A stretch of DNA of 64,000 nucleotides from Paenibacillus glycanilyticus NBRC 16618. Its GTDB lineage: Bacteria > Bacillota > Bacilli > Paenibacillales > Paenibacillaceae. Both the position numbers and the translations under genes were made by a program. The notes beneath the pieces were generated by a model. That model searched no databases, was not told the DNA's origin, and saw nothing but the letters and a program-made list of their open reading frames with translations. The stretch lies in contig NZ_BILY01000008.1 of assembly GCF_004000805.1 (NCBI RefSeq), positions 62,001-126,000 of the forward strand. Direction: 5' to 3'. Below are positions 1-9,085 of this stretch, piece by piece (the first letter of the stretch is position 1; the number at the start of each line of letters is the position of its first letter).

Positions 1-97
1 TTTATCTTAGAGTATTAACCCCTGCATCGGAATGGAAAAACTGTACTTGAAGCCTGTAAAATCTGAACCTTTGCATAATCTCTTTTTGACTGCGTGC

Positions 98-119
98 TAT
101 AATACCTTCACAGGAGGGG
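98..119 (+). promoter_or_regulatory. -10 element and ribosome site of the first sensor kinase gene
   Basis: A perfect TATAAT lies at 98-103. It is followed by the ribosome site CAGGAGGGG (111-119), six bases before the ATG at 125. No good -35 sits 16-18 bp upstream, so the promoter may need an activator or the -10 match may be chance. The ribosome site is the stronger evidence and fixes the start at 125 rather than at the upstream in-frame ATG at 32. Confidence 0.4.
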
Positions 120-124
120 AACCT

Positions 125-1918
125 ATGCAACTCACTATACACACTCGTTTATTCCTTAGCTTTACTCTTCTTTGCTCTATTCTTGTTGCCAGCAGCAGCT
201 TTCTCTTCTATAGACAAACTTCTAAGGATCTAGCCATTCGCGGCGAGGAAACAAACAGACAACAGCTATACCGCTATCAGGAAGCGCTCGATAATATGAT
301 TGAAGATCTGGACCGTATTTCTGCGCAAGTGATCTATAGTTCCGATATTAAAAATTACTTATATGAACAAAGCCAGGAAGAGTCCTCTTCCTTCCAGAGT
401 TATGCCAAGCGCAAGAAATACGAGGACTTACTGGCTTCCTTAAACGGTCCTTGGTTTATCGCCACTCAGATCAATCTGATTACATTAGAAGGCTTCTTTC
501 TTACTTACGGTCAGAACATGAACAATACGGTCTCCGACCTTGAAGCTCAAATTCGCGATGCCCGCTGGATTCAGGATGCCATTAAGCTGGATGGCGAAAA
601 GCTTCTCGTGCCGCCTCATCCCAGCAAATGGCAGCAAACCTTGCCTTTTAACTTTTCCCTGGTGCGAAGCTTTCGATTCCCCGCTTCTCAAACGCCTGCC
701 GTCGTCGAGGTCGAACAAACCTACGAGCATCTATCCGATACGATGGAGATTGGCCGGAACGAGAATTCGCAAGCAAAGGTTTACGTCAAAGACGATGCCG
801 GGAATGTGTTCTACCCCATCGCAGAACCTGACCGTGCCCAGCCCTCGCTGCCGCAGTGGACTGGTGACGTGAAAGAAATCGGTCGCGAGAACAGCAATGA
901 CACCGATATATGGAGCCAGCTTCGTTCCGACTACAGCGGTCTGACGGTTATGATTCAGCAGCCGAAGAACGAATTTATGCAGCCGATCGCCCATCTCCGA
1001 CGGATTACCTGGGTCCTCGCTATTCTCGGCGAAGTCGTGTCGTTAATGATTGCGTACTTTTTGTCCGCGGGCATATCGGCACCGATCCGCTACTTACAGA
1101 AACGGCTAGAGAAATTAACCATAGACAATGTGAATACCGTACCTGTCAAGAAATTGAACAGAACCAAAGAAATCGCAGTCCTGTACTCCACCTTTGAGTC
1201 GATGAAGGAAAGTTTGAATCATTCTTTAAATGAAGTGCTTCAATCGCAAAAACGCGAAAATCTTGCTCATTTGCAAGCGATGTACGCGCAGATGAACCCG
1301 CATTTTCTATTCAACACCTTAACAGCCATGGCCTCTTACGCGGAAGAATCCGGGTTCCCCGATCAGGCAAGGATTGCTCAGAAGCTTAGCGGGATGCTGC
1401 GATACGCCACCAACTCTTTATCTGAAGCCGTAACCTTGAAGCAAGAAATGCAGTATACCGTGCAATACATGGATTTGATGCAGTTCCGGTACGAGGGGCA
1501 ATTCAATTTTATCGTTCATGTTGACCCGGATCTGGAATATGAGCCCGTACCCAAGTTTCTGCTTCAGCCTCTGGTAGAGAATTCGTTCACGCATGGCTTC
1601 CAGATGGCCAGACCTCCTTGGAAAATCGAATTGACGGCTGTGGTGTCCGAGGATTTAGAGGAATGGGAGATTCGCATGAGCGATAACGGATCCGGATTTT
1701 CGGAGGAAGCTCTAAGGGAGACGCAAGCGCTTATTGCAGAGCTGAATGAAGGACAGATTCGCCAATTAGAGAACTTGTCCGCGCAAGGGATCGGTAATCT
1801 AGGTATTGTTAACACCTTAACGCGATGCCGGCTTTTCTGGAACGAAAAGGTTCAATTTGAACTCCGCAATCGGCAGCAGGGTATGGAATTTACATTACGT
1901 ATCAGGAGGTCAATCTAA
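125..1918 (+). CDS. YesM-type sensor histidine kinase
   Basis: This is a membrane sensor kinase of the YesM (His_kinase/HATPase_c) family, about 597 aa. One transmembrane helix lies near residues 8-30 and a second near 293-313. Between them is an extracellular sensor region of about 260 residues, and a HAMP-like linker follows. The phospho-acceptor motif NPHFLFNT has its histidine at about residue 393, and the N-box LVENSFTHGF has its asparagine at about 486. A glycine-rich ATP-lid (DNGSGF) follows. The stop codon overlaps the start of the response regulator by one base (TAATG), so the two are translationally coupled and form a cognate pair. The signal is unknown; family members sense extracellular sugars or cell-wall fragments. 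No transporter lies beside the pair within the window, so its target may be to the left. Confidence 0.93.
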   Translation: MQLTIHTRLFLSFTLLCSILVASSSFLFYRQTSKDLAIRGEETNRQQLYRYQEALDNMIEDLDRISAQVIYSSDIKNYLYEQSQEESSSFQSYAKRKKYEDLLASLNGPWFIATQINLITLEGFFLTYGQNMNNTVSDLEAQIRDARWIQDAIKLDGEKLLVPPHPSKWQQTLPFNFSLVRSFRFPASQTPAVVEVEQTYEHLSDTMEIGRNENSQAKVYVKDDAGNVFYPIAEPDRAQPSLPQWTGDVKEIGRENSNDTDIWSQLRSDYSGLTVMIQQPKNEFMQPIAHLRRITWVLAILGEVVSLMIAYFLSAGISAPIRYLQKRLEKLTIDNVNTVPVKKLNRTKEIAVLYSTFESMKESLNHSLNEVLQSQKRENLAHLQAMYAQMNPHFLFNTLTAMASYAEESGFPDQARIAQKLSGMLRYATNSLSEAVTLKQEMQYTVQYMDLMQFRYEGQFNFIVHVDPDLEYEPVPKFLLQPLVENSFTHGFQMARPPWKIELTAVVSEDLEEWEIRMSDNGSGFSEEALRETQALIAELNEGQIRQLENLSAQGIGNLGIVNTLTRCRLFWNEKVQFELRNRQQGMEFTLRIRRSI

Positions 1919-3429
1919 TGTTCCGTACAATTATTGTTGAGGACGAGCCCCGGATTCTGCGTTATTTGAAGGATAAAATCATGAAACTGAATCCGGAGTT
2001 TAAGGTTGTGGGCACCTATAATAACGGCGAAGATGCGCTAATTGAGCTTCATTGGACGCAGCCTCATGTTCTTATAGCGGATATACGTATGCCCGTAATG
2101 AATGGCCTGGAGTTAATCTCACAGGTTAAAAATAAGCTGCCGGATATTCAATGCGCCATAATTAGCGGTTACGATGACTATGCTTATCTGCGCGAAGCGA
2201 TCAAGCTTGAAATTACCGATTACCTTCTTAAACCCGCAACGGATTTAGAGATCATTCAGCTGCTTGAGAATTTGAAAAGCAAGCTGCTTCTCAATCAGTC
2301 TCTGCTGGAGCGAGAGGTTGGAAAACAGCTGATTGAAGCTTCCGTCAACGATCAATTGCAAATTCAATGGGATGATATTGCGCAAGAGCTTTTCTACCAT
2401 GCCAATTACATGCTTGTATATACCTGGTCGCCATTCGGAGAGGTAACAGCAGACTTTAAAACCTGCTGCGAAGCCTTACTATATGATGGAGAGCGGTGTT
2501 TCCCTCTTACTTCCGGAAATAGCAATACGGCCATATGGATGTTCGGTGTTTATTCCTGCTCTCCTGAACGTCTAGCCGAATGGAAAGCTGTATTATCCTC
2601 GAGGCTTAGATCCGATTCCAACGATACCGTCTCTGTCTCTTTATCAACAAAAGGGCTAAAACCCGTTCCCACATTATTAGCGGGTGCCAAGAAACAAACG
2701 GTTTTGCAGAGCCGGTTTCGGCCCTTTTGCTTCCTTGGCGGAGAGGAAGGATATGAGGACTTACGCCCTTATTTAGATGCTATGACTCCGGCTCTGCACC
2801 GGTTGGCGCAGCATATTATTAAGCAGCAGAAGCAATATTTCGTTAAGGAATTAGGTAGGCTGCTCTTCCCTCCCCCAGCACATGCTCCAATTACCCGAAA
2901 GGGATGGGAAAATCTGCTGCTCTATCTTTCGCATACGCTGCATACCGTCACGAAGGAATCCCTTCGCACGACGTTTGACTCCAAGCAGTCTATGGAATCG
3001 GAATTGACGGAAGAGGTCTGGAAGACTAGAAGCACAACCGAGCTTGGCACTCAGGTTATGGAGATCCTGAGCTCCTATTTCTTCAAATCCGAGCTTGAGC
3101 AGCGCGCGCAAAAAGACTGGGCGGAAGATGCCAAGAAATATATACTGGCTCATTTCACGGAGAATATTTCGCTAAGCACTATCGCAGACACCTTCCAGTT
3201 GAATTCTTCATACCTTAATCGATTATTCAAACAAGCTTATCAAATCTCCATTCCCGATTTTCTCGTTCAGATCCGGATGGAGGAAGCTTGCCGCTTTATT
3301 AAAGAAAACCCTTATGTGCTAATCAAGGAAATCGCCGAGCATGTAGGGTATTTGGATGCCTTTTACTTCAGCAAAGTGTTTAAGCAGCACACGGGGCACA
3401 GCCCTAGTGATTATAAGAATCTTAGTTAG
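1918..3429 (+). CDS. YesN-type response regulator, REC plus AraC DNA-binding domain
   Basis: A 503-aa response regulator. The N-terminal receiver domain has the acidic pocket E8-D9-E10, the phospho-acceptor D55 in ADIRMP, and K105 in YLLKPA. A divergent middle region of about 250 residues follows. The C-terminal ~100 residues form an AraC-type double helix-turn-helix with the signatures SSYLNRLFKQ and IAEHVGYLDAFYFSKVFK. It should activate transcription when phosphorylated by the kinase just upstream. It is convergent with the SDR gene, and the two share a terminator. No cognate operator was identified in the window. Confidence 0.93.
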   Translation: MFRTIIVEDEPRILRYLKDKIMKLNPEFKVVGTYNNGEDALIELHWTQPHVLIADIRMPVMNGLELISQVKNKLPDIQCAIISGYDDYAYLREAIKLEITDYLLKPATDLEIIQLLENLKSKLLLNQSLLEREVGKQLIEASVNDQLQIQWDDIAQELFYHANYMLVYTWSPFGEVTADFKTCCEALLYDGERCFPLTSGNSNTAIWMFGVYSCSPERLAEWKAVLSSRLRSDSNDTVSVSLSTKGLKPVPTLLAGAKKQTVLQSRFRPFCFLGGEEGYEDLRPYLDAMTPALHRLAQHIIKQQKQYFVKELGRLLFPPPAHAPITRKGWENLLLYLSHTLHTVTKESLRTTFDSKQSMESELTEEVWKTRSTTELGTQVMEILSSYFFKSELEQRAQKDWAEDAKKYILAHFTENISLSTIADTFQLNSSYLNRLFKQAYQISIPDFLVQIRMEEACRFIKENPYVLIKEIAEHVGYLDAFYFSKVFKQHTGHSPSDYKNLS

Positions 3430-3447
3430 ACTTCCAGGAAACGAAAA

Positions 3448-3484
3448 GGCCGCCGGTTATAATTAACCAGCGGCCCTTTTTATG
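3448..3484. terminator. Bidirectional intrinsic terminator
   Basis: An 11-bp stem (3448-3458 with 3465-3475, one mismatch) has a 6-nt loop and is followed by a T tract on the plus strand. It lies between the convergent response regulator and SDR genes and can serve both. Confidence 0.85.
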
Positions 3485-3492
3485 GTTATGTT

Positions 3493-4251
3493 CTAATAGG
3501 CCGTCCAACCGGCGTCTGCTGTTACGGTTGTACCATTCACGAAGCTTGCCTCATCGGATGCAAGAAATAATGCGACCTTCGCAATTTCCTCCGGTTCCCC
3601 TACGCGAGGGTTGATGGCCATTCCTGCCATTGCACGCTCTGCACCAAATGGGCTTGGCGCTGTCATGGTCGCGGAGATATTTGTATTTACGCCGCCAGGC
3701 GCGATTGCATTACAGCGGATGCCAAGCGATGCGTATTGATAGCCGACGTTTTTCGTAAATCCGATTACGGCGTGCTTGGAAGCTGTGTAGGCCGCACCGG
3801 CGCGAGAGCCAAACAATCCTCCTGCAGAAGCAATATTAATGATCACGCCAGCTTTTTTAGGTACAAAGATTTCTAATGCTTTCCGCGTCGTCCGCATAGG
3901 GCCGGTTGTATTCACCGCAAATACTTTCTCCCATAGCTCATCCGTCAATTCAGCCGCAGGAACAAAGTTATCCATGATACCGGCATTGTTCACCAGAATA
4001 TCGACCGTTCCGAAAGCGCTGGTTGCGGATTCGAATAACTTGCGTACATCGTCTTCTAACGCGACGTTCGCTTGTACGGCAATAGCCTTGCCGCCTGCTT
4101 CCTCAATTTGTTTCACAACCGTGGAAGCATGGTCTAGATTCAGGTCAGATACAACTACCATTGCTCCCTCTGATACGAACAACTCCGCTATTGATTTCCC
4201 CATGCCGGAAGCTGCTCCGGTTACGATTACTGATTTTCCCGATAATCTCAT
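3493..4251 (-). CDS. Short-chain dehydrogenase/reductase (SDR)
   Basis: A 252-aa classical SDR, an NAD(P)-dependent oxidoreductase. The cofactor-binding TGAASGMG lies at residues 11-18, NNAG near 90, and the catalytic Y155-x3-K159 in YTASK. The C-terminal LASDEASFVNGTTVTADAGW is typical of glucose-1-dehydrogenase/3-oxoacyl reductase-like members. The ribosome site AAAGGCGGG precedes the ATG at 4251. It is the last gene of the beta-glucuronidase/rhamnosidase operon, only 23 nt after the rhamnosidase stop, so it probably oxidises or reduces a released sugar or uronate. The substrate cannot be read from the sequence. Confidence 0.88.
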   Translation of the reverse strand: MRLSGKSVIVTGAASGMGKSIAELFVSEGAMVVVSDLNLDHASTVVKQIEEAGGKAIAVQANVALEDDVRKLFESATSAFGTVDILVNNAGIMDNFVPAAELTDELWEKVFAVNTTGPMRTTRKALEIFVPKKAGVIINIASAGGLFGSRAGAAYTASKHAVIGFTKNVGYQYASLGIRCNAIAPGGVNTNISATMTAPSPFGAERAMAGMAINPRVGEPEEIAKVALFLASDEASFVNGTTVTADAGWTAY

Positions 4252-4274
4252 TTCACAACCCGCCTTTATTTGAA

Positions 4275-7067
4275 TTAGGAATTATTTAAGGTAATCTGGT
4301 AGCTGCCGCTTCCCGTTGTAAATGTAATCCGGCCATCTGCATATCTTGCGTTAGGGAACCCGATCGTATCTTTCTGCCGCTCATCTCCCAGAAGCATAAT
4401 CGTTGCGGTTGTATTAGCCGGTACCTCGAAACGGTAAGTTATCTCTTGATCCGACTTCTCCCAACTGGAACGAATGGTGCCGTAAAGAGATTCATAAGTT
4501 GCGGATGCATGGGACAACGTTCCTCCAACAAGCGGCTTTATTATAAAATGCTTGTATCCAGGGGTCTCCCATACCGGGCGTATCCCCGCAATATCCGCAA
4601 ACAGGAAATCACATACAGCCCCGTAGGAATAATGGTTTAGAGATCCCGATATTTCGCCGTCCGGCATCATTCCCCTCCAGCTCTCCCAGATCGTGGTTGC
4701 TCCCTTGCTCACAGCATATAGCCAGGACGGACAAGTATCCTGCTCCAGCAAGCGGAAAGCCGTATCGGCATGTCCGTGTTCCGCTAACGCCTGAAGAATG
4801 AAAGGCGTTGAAAGAAATCCGGTATTCAAATGATAATCTTGCTCTTCAACCAGCTGTGCCAGCTTATCGGCAACGGCTTGTATGTTAACCTCATCAGCCA
4901 GCTTAAAAGCAAGTGTCCGAGCATTCGGAGCCTGCCGCTCCTCCAGAATAATGCCGTTATCTTTAATAAAATATCGATTGTATACACGCTGAATCTTCTT
5001 GTAGAGCTCGCGGTACTTCTCTTCCTCCTCGGTTTTGTCCAGCACGGAAGCCATATCCGCCAAAAGCCCTGTTGAATAGGCGTAAAAGGCTGTCGCAACA
5101 TCCGGATGACAGCCCTGGGATTTACTCATTTCCGCTGCCAGATCATTAAATTCCGAATCGGCCTCCAGCCATTCTCCCCAATGGAACTTCGTATCCCAAA
5201 TATAATTGGCGTCTAGTTCCCCATCCGTACAATTCTGATAAGCGGGAGTATCTTTAAACCGTTCGTTTGGATTTCTCGCACAGGCTGCCATATATTCCAC
5301 CCATGCCTTTGCCGACTCAAACTGATTCTCGAGAATCGCTTTGTCACCATAACAGAGATACATCGTCCAAGGGATAATAACTGCCGCATCTCCCCAGCCC
5401 GATGAACCGTCAAGCATGCCTGCCGTTCCCGGTTTAGGTCTTCTCATAGCCAGCATTGGGTTCGTAATGAGCTTGGTCACACGCTCCCATTCCTCTATAT
5501 GATGATGTCCGAGCACAGTCGGAACCGTACTTCCGACTGAACCGTCCTGAAATTGCTCTGCTGCTAAATCCGCCATCCATTTCTCAAAGAAGGGATACAC
5601 ATTCATGAAGTCAGCCGCCGTTCTGCTGAACACTTGTGCGTCTCCCGTCCATGCCGCCCGCTCCCGGGTTGGGCAATCGGTTGGCACCTCCATAAAGTTG
5701 CCTTTCTGGCTCCATCTGGAGTTCGATACAAGCTGATTAATTAACGGATTGGAGCAGGAAAAATCACCGGTCTCCTCCAGATCGGAATAAATCGCTACAG
5801 CCGTAAAGTTCTCGGTCCTGATCTCCCCAGGATAGTTCTTAACCAAGACATAACGAAAACCAAAGATTGAAAACTGCGGATGGTAGCTCTCTAACCCATT
5901 GCCCGCCAATATATAATGAATCTCTTGGAAATCCTCAACTTCTACATGCTCTGACAGATGCTTCAGCGTAAAGTTTCCGTCCCGGTCGAGTGCCTCTCCG
6001 TGAATCAGCACGACCTCCGTGCCCGCTTCTCCTTCCACGTTCATTTCGACCCATCCGGCGATATTCTGTCCAAAATCCAACACCGTTTCTCCATTTGGAG
6101 TCAGCAGTAGCTTAGGCGTAAATCTTTCTTTCCGCTTTACGGGAACGCTGCGGGTAGCGATCAAGTTATCGAATCCGTCCTCCACAACTTGAACAGGTTC
6201 CCAAGAAGCATCGTTGAACCCGGGCTCATTCCAGCCCTGAAGGGATATTCTGGCATCAAACAGATCGCCGGCCTTCATATCCGATTTTAACAAAGGGCCA
6301 TTCGAGGTCTTATAGGTACCGTCGCTACCAATAACCTCTCGGTTGCCATCCTCATAGTCCAGTATCAGCTGCCCAAGAAAAGCCACTTTATAGCCAAAAT
6401 TATTTTTCAAGCTGGCTCCGCCTGTAGCTCCTCTCCACCAGCCGTCCCCAAGCATAACTCCAAGCGCATTAATCCCTTCTCTCAAAAGCGGAGTCACATC
6501 GTATACTTGATACTGAAGCCGCTTGTAATATGAAGTGAAGCCGGGAGTAAATAAATGGTCCGTACCTTCAATCCCGTTCAAATAAAAGCTGTACAGTCCT
6601 TTTGCCGTAAGACAAGCTCTAGCCGACACCAACCCTTTCTTAACTTCAAATTCTTTCCGGATGTACGGAACGGGTTTATAAGCATGAATATCTACTTCTG
6701 TTTCCGGCTCGATCCAGCGCGCCTTCCAATCCGAAGCCTGCAGCAGCCCGGTTTCAAAGTGTACCGGCTCGCTGAACGGCGATACTTCTCCAAGATTGCT
6801 CCAGACCTTCACCCGCCAATAGATGCGCTGCAAGGAATCTAGTTCTGGGCCGTCATAAGAGATGCTTTGCGATTGACTCGTCTCTACCTTGCCGCTGTCC
6901 CAGATGGTAATTGTAAAGCTAAGTAACTCCGAAGCCTGTACTTGATAGGCTGCTTGCATCACGTTTCTTCCTTCGTTGCGAAGCTTCCAGCCTAGACGCG
7001 GTTTCTTGGCATCCAAGCCTAACGGATTGTCCAAATACTCCGTTCGCAATGATACAATTTCGAGCAT
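4275..7067 (-). CDS. Alpha-L-rhamnosidase, GH78
   Basis: About 930 aa. The layout is that of the bacterial GH78 rhamnosidases: N-terminal beta-sandwich domains, an (alpha/alpha)6 catalytic barrel and a C-terminal sandwich. The conserved DCPTRERAAWTGDAQ segment lies at about 464-478. EWLEADSEF, TTIWESWRGM and SLNHYSYGAV follow in the family order. It should release terminal non-reducing alpha-L-rhamnose. No signal peptide is seen, so it acts in the cytoplasm on imported oligosaccharides. The start is placed at the ATG at 7067, with ribosome site GGGGGAG 7 nt upstream. An upstream in-frame GTG at 7082 overlaps that site and is unlikely. It lies directly after beta-glucuronidase, which suggests a substrate carrying rhamnose on glucuronic acid. 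Confidence 0.93.
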   Translation of the reverse strand: MLEIVSLRTEYLDNPLGLDAKKPRLGWKLRNEGRNVMQAAYQVQASELLSFTITIWDSGKVETSQSQSISYDGPELDSLQRIYWRVKVWSNLGEVSPFSEPVHFETGLLQASDWKARWIEPETEVDIHAYKPVPYIRKEFEVKKGLVSARACLTAKGLYSFYLNGIEGTDHLFTPGFTSYYKRLQYQVYDVTPLLREGINALGVMLGDGWWRGATGGASLKNNFGYKVAFLGQLILDYEDGNREVIGSDGTYKTSNGPLLKSDMKAGDLFDARISLQGWNEPGFNDASWEPVQVVEDGFDNLIATRSVPVKRKERFTPKLLLTPNGETVLDFGQNIAGWVEMNVEGEAGTEVVLIHGEALDRDGNFTLKHLSEHVEVEDFQEIHYILAGNGLESYHPQFSIFGFRYVLVKNYPGEIRTENFTAVAIYSDLEETGDFSCSNPLINQLVSNSRWSQKGNFMEVPTDCPTRERAAWTGDAQVFSRTAADFMNVYPFFEKWMADLAAEQFQDGSVGSTVPTVLGHHHIEEWERVTKLITNPMLAMRRPKPGTAGMLDGSSGWGDAAVIIPWTMYLCYGDKAILENQFESAKAWVEYMAACARNPNERFKDTPAYQNCTDGELDANYIWDTKFHWGEWLEADSEFNDLAAEMSKSQGCHPDVATAFYAYSTGLLADMASVLDKTEEEEKYRELYKKIQRVYNRYFIKDNGIILEERQAPNARTLAFKLADEVNIQAVADKLAQLVEEQDYHLNTGFLSTPFILQALAEHGHADTAFRLLEQDTCPSWLYAVSKGATTIWESWRGMMPDGEISGSLNHYSYGAVCDFLFADIAGIRPVWETPGYKHFIIKPLVGGTLSHASATYESLYGTIRSSWEKSDQEITYRFEVPANTTATIMLLGDERQKDTIGFPNARYADGRITFTTGSGSYQITLNNS

Positions 7068-7085
7068 AGTGAACTCCCCCACAAT

Positions 7086-8885
7086 CTAAGCCTTGTAATT
7101 AAAATCCGGAATCGAAGTCCATCTTTTACGCAAATCATGCGCCACGTATTTCGGTTTACGGTCCCTGGTGAAGATCCCTTTCTTATTCCCTTGAACCCGG
7201 ATAATGCTTTGACTCGTCTGGAAATCCGCAAAGTTCCATACCTGCTCTCCGATGAAATGCTCCATTTCGTCGAACACCTCATGATTAGCGCGGTAAAACT
7301 CAACCTGATACTCCTCAGTAAACATAACGGGATCAATATCATGAAGCCCGGCAATGGTATCTGTCCCATACTCCGTCATCATAACCGGCTTCCCGGGGCA
7401 ACGCTTGCTCCATCCGTTTAATTCAGCTCGAAGAGCCATTTTGGCGGTCTCGAATTCTCCCGGGAAAGCGTACCAGCCATAGTAGCGGTTAATGCAAATC
7501 ACATCTACCAGCTCCGCCACTTTATCCCGGTCGGGGGTAGCCGCAATATGCGTTACAATCGTAACCGGTCTTTTCTGCGGATCAATGACTTTAGCAAGCT
7601 CCACAAGCGGCTGGAAATATTCCACTGCGCCGTCCTCTTCAGAAGCCGGTTCATTTGCAATACACCACATCACCACGCAAGGATGGTTTTTATCACGTGC
7701 GATGAGCTCCCGAACAACCTGCTGATGAGCCTCTTGCGTCTGAAGGACCTCCCACGTATTTCGCTTTGGTCCATTGCTGTGGGCAACTACGTTAAAGCTG
7801 AGATGCAAACCAACCGCCGGCGTCTCGTCAATGACCACGATTCCCTCTTGATCCGCTAATCTCATGACTTCCTCCGAATAAGGATAATGCGCGGTACGGA
7901 AGGAATTGGCTCCCATCCATTTCATTAATTGAAAATCCATCACGTTTGCTGCTTCATTCAAGCCTCTTCCATTAATCGGCGTATCCTCGTGCTTGCCAAA
8001 GCCTTTAAAATAAAACGGCTTGTTATTGATTAGGAACTTATTGTCCTTTACTTCAACCGTTCGAATGCCAAACGGCTGCTCGTAGACGTCAACGACCTGT
8101 CCCTCTTCCATAAGCTGCAATCGGAGCTGATAGAGATAAGCATGAAGCGGTTCCCAGAGCTTCGCGTCAGCTATATGGATTGAACCGGACACCCCGGAGG
8201 CTTCTCCTACAACTTCTCCGCCTTGATCGACAACCACGGCCTTAAGCTCGCTGCCGCCTTCGACCAAAGCATCGAAGCGAACCATTCCTTCCGTACCGCT
8301 TAAGTCCGTTACGATACTTACATCCTTAACGTAGCTTTTAGGAGTCGTATAAATTTTGACCGGACGATGGATTCCCGCATAGTTAAAGAAATCAAAATAC
8401 GGACTGTTTTTAACTACTTTGCCGGCTCCGGGAACTTCCGTTTCGCTATAACTCCCCATCGGAAGCGTGGTTTCGTCGACAATGTTGTTCACGGCAACGG
8501 TCAAGCGATTTTCCCCTGCGTTCAAGTATCCGTTGATTTCCGCTTCAAACGGAGTAAATCCGCCTGTATGCTCCACAACCTGCTTCCCGTTCACATAAAC
8601 CTTCGCAAAATGCGTAGCAGAACCAAAGCGCAGCACAATACGCTGCGAAAGAAGGACGGTTGGTACTTTGAAGTCTCGTTCGTACCATACCCATCCCACA
8701 TGATTGCGAATTTCGGAGGTAACCCCTGCATCATTAAAGGATCCCGGGACAGACATTCGGATTGGATCGGATAGAGCTTCTTGATGCCACTCTTCTTGAA
8801 ACCCGGTTCCCTTGTCCAATTGAAAATTCCAAATGCCGCTAAGATCGATTACGCTTCGGGTTTCCGTTACGATTGGATATAACAT
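7086..8885 (-). CDS. uidA: Beta-glucuronidase, GH2
   Basis: About 599 aa, the same size as E. coli UidA and similar along its length: sugar-binding sandwich, immunoglobulin-like domain, TIM barrel. The acid/base glutamate is in IANEP (about residue 412) and the nucleophile in [12 protein letters not shown] (about 505). The N-x-K pair that recognises the uronate carboxylate is present in [14 protein letters not shown] (about 567-569). This supports true glucuronidase specificity rather than galactosidase. There is no signal peptide. The ATG at 8885 is preferred because GGGGAG lies 8 nt upstream; the ATG at 8891 would be only 2 nt from it. It is first in the operon with the GH78 and SDR genes and has its own direct-repeat promoter (8937-9001). 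Confidence 0.94.
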   Translation of the reverse strand: MLYPIVTETRSVIDLSGIWNFQLDKGTGFQEEWHQEALSDPIRMSVPGSFNDAGVTSEIRNHVGWVWYERDFKVPTVLLSQRIVLRFGSATHFAKVYVNGKQVVEHTGGFTPFEAEINGYLNAGENRLTVAVNNIVDETTLPMGSYSETEVPGAGKVVKNSPYFDFFNYAGIHRPVKIYTTPKSYVKDVSIVTDLSGTEGMVRFDALVEGGSELKAVVVDQGGEVVGEASGVSGSIHIADAKLWEPLHAYLYQLRLQLMEEGQVVDVYEQPFGIRTVEVKDNKFLINNKPFYFKGFGKHEDTPINGRGLNEAANVMDFQLMKWMGANSFRTAHYPYSEEVMRLADQEGIVVIDETPAVGLHLSFNVVAHSNGPKRNTWEVLQTQEAHQQVVRELIARDKNHPCVVMWCIANEPASEEDGAVEYFQPLVELAKVIDPQKRPVTIVTHIAATPDRDKVAELVDVICINRYYGWYAFPGEFETAKMALRAELNGWSKRCPGKPVMMTEYGTDTIAGLHDIDPVMFTEEYQVEFYRANHEVFDEMEHFIGEQVWNFADFQTSQSIIRVQGNKKGIFTRDRKPKYVAHDLRKRWTSIPDFNYKA

Positions 8886-8936
8886 GTTCATTACTCCCCT
8901 TATAGAGATTCAATTTCTACTTCAATTTCTATCTCT

Positions 8937-9001
8937 ATCGTAAGCGAACGCATCCGGGCGAACTAACGGTTTGGCGACTTTAGGAATGCCACTTTACCGA
9001 C
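8937..9001 (-). promoter_or_regulatory. Direct-repeat activator site and -10 of the uidA operon (site B)
   Basis: Read on the minus strand, two GTCG elements (9001-8998 and 8978-8975) are exactly 23 bp apart. The proximal one continues as GTCG-N7-GTTAGT, ending at 8962. Exactly 19 nt later comes a -10-like TACGAT (8942-8937). The same spacing recurs at 15474-15538 and 19059-19123. No good -35 is present, as expected for an activator-dependent promoter. The inferred binder is the AraC-type regulator at 9086-10690. Confidence 0.75.
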
Positions 9002-9012
9002 TTTTTTCACAC

Positions 9013-9082
9013 AAAAAAACCTCACTGCCAACAATGCTTTGTTCATCCAATCATGAACGCTTGCACTGTCAGACAAGTGAGG
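9013..9082 (-). terminator. Terminator of the locus I response regulator gene
   Basis: On the minus strand CCTCACT (9082-9076) pairs with AGTGAGG (9026-9020) around an inner hairpin GTTCAT/ATGAAC. Seven T residues follow (9019-9013). It separates the response regulator from the uidA promoter. Confidence 0.8.
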
Positions 9083-9085
9083 ATA

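Noticed and set aside
7068..7082. Upstream GTG start for the rhamnosidase
   Set aside because: The codon overlaps the ribosome site that serves the ATG at 7067.
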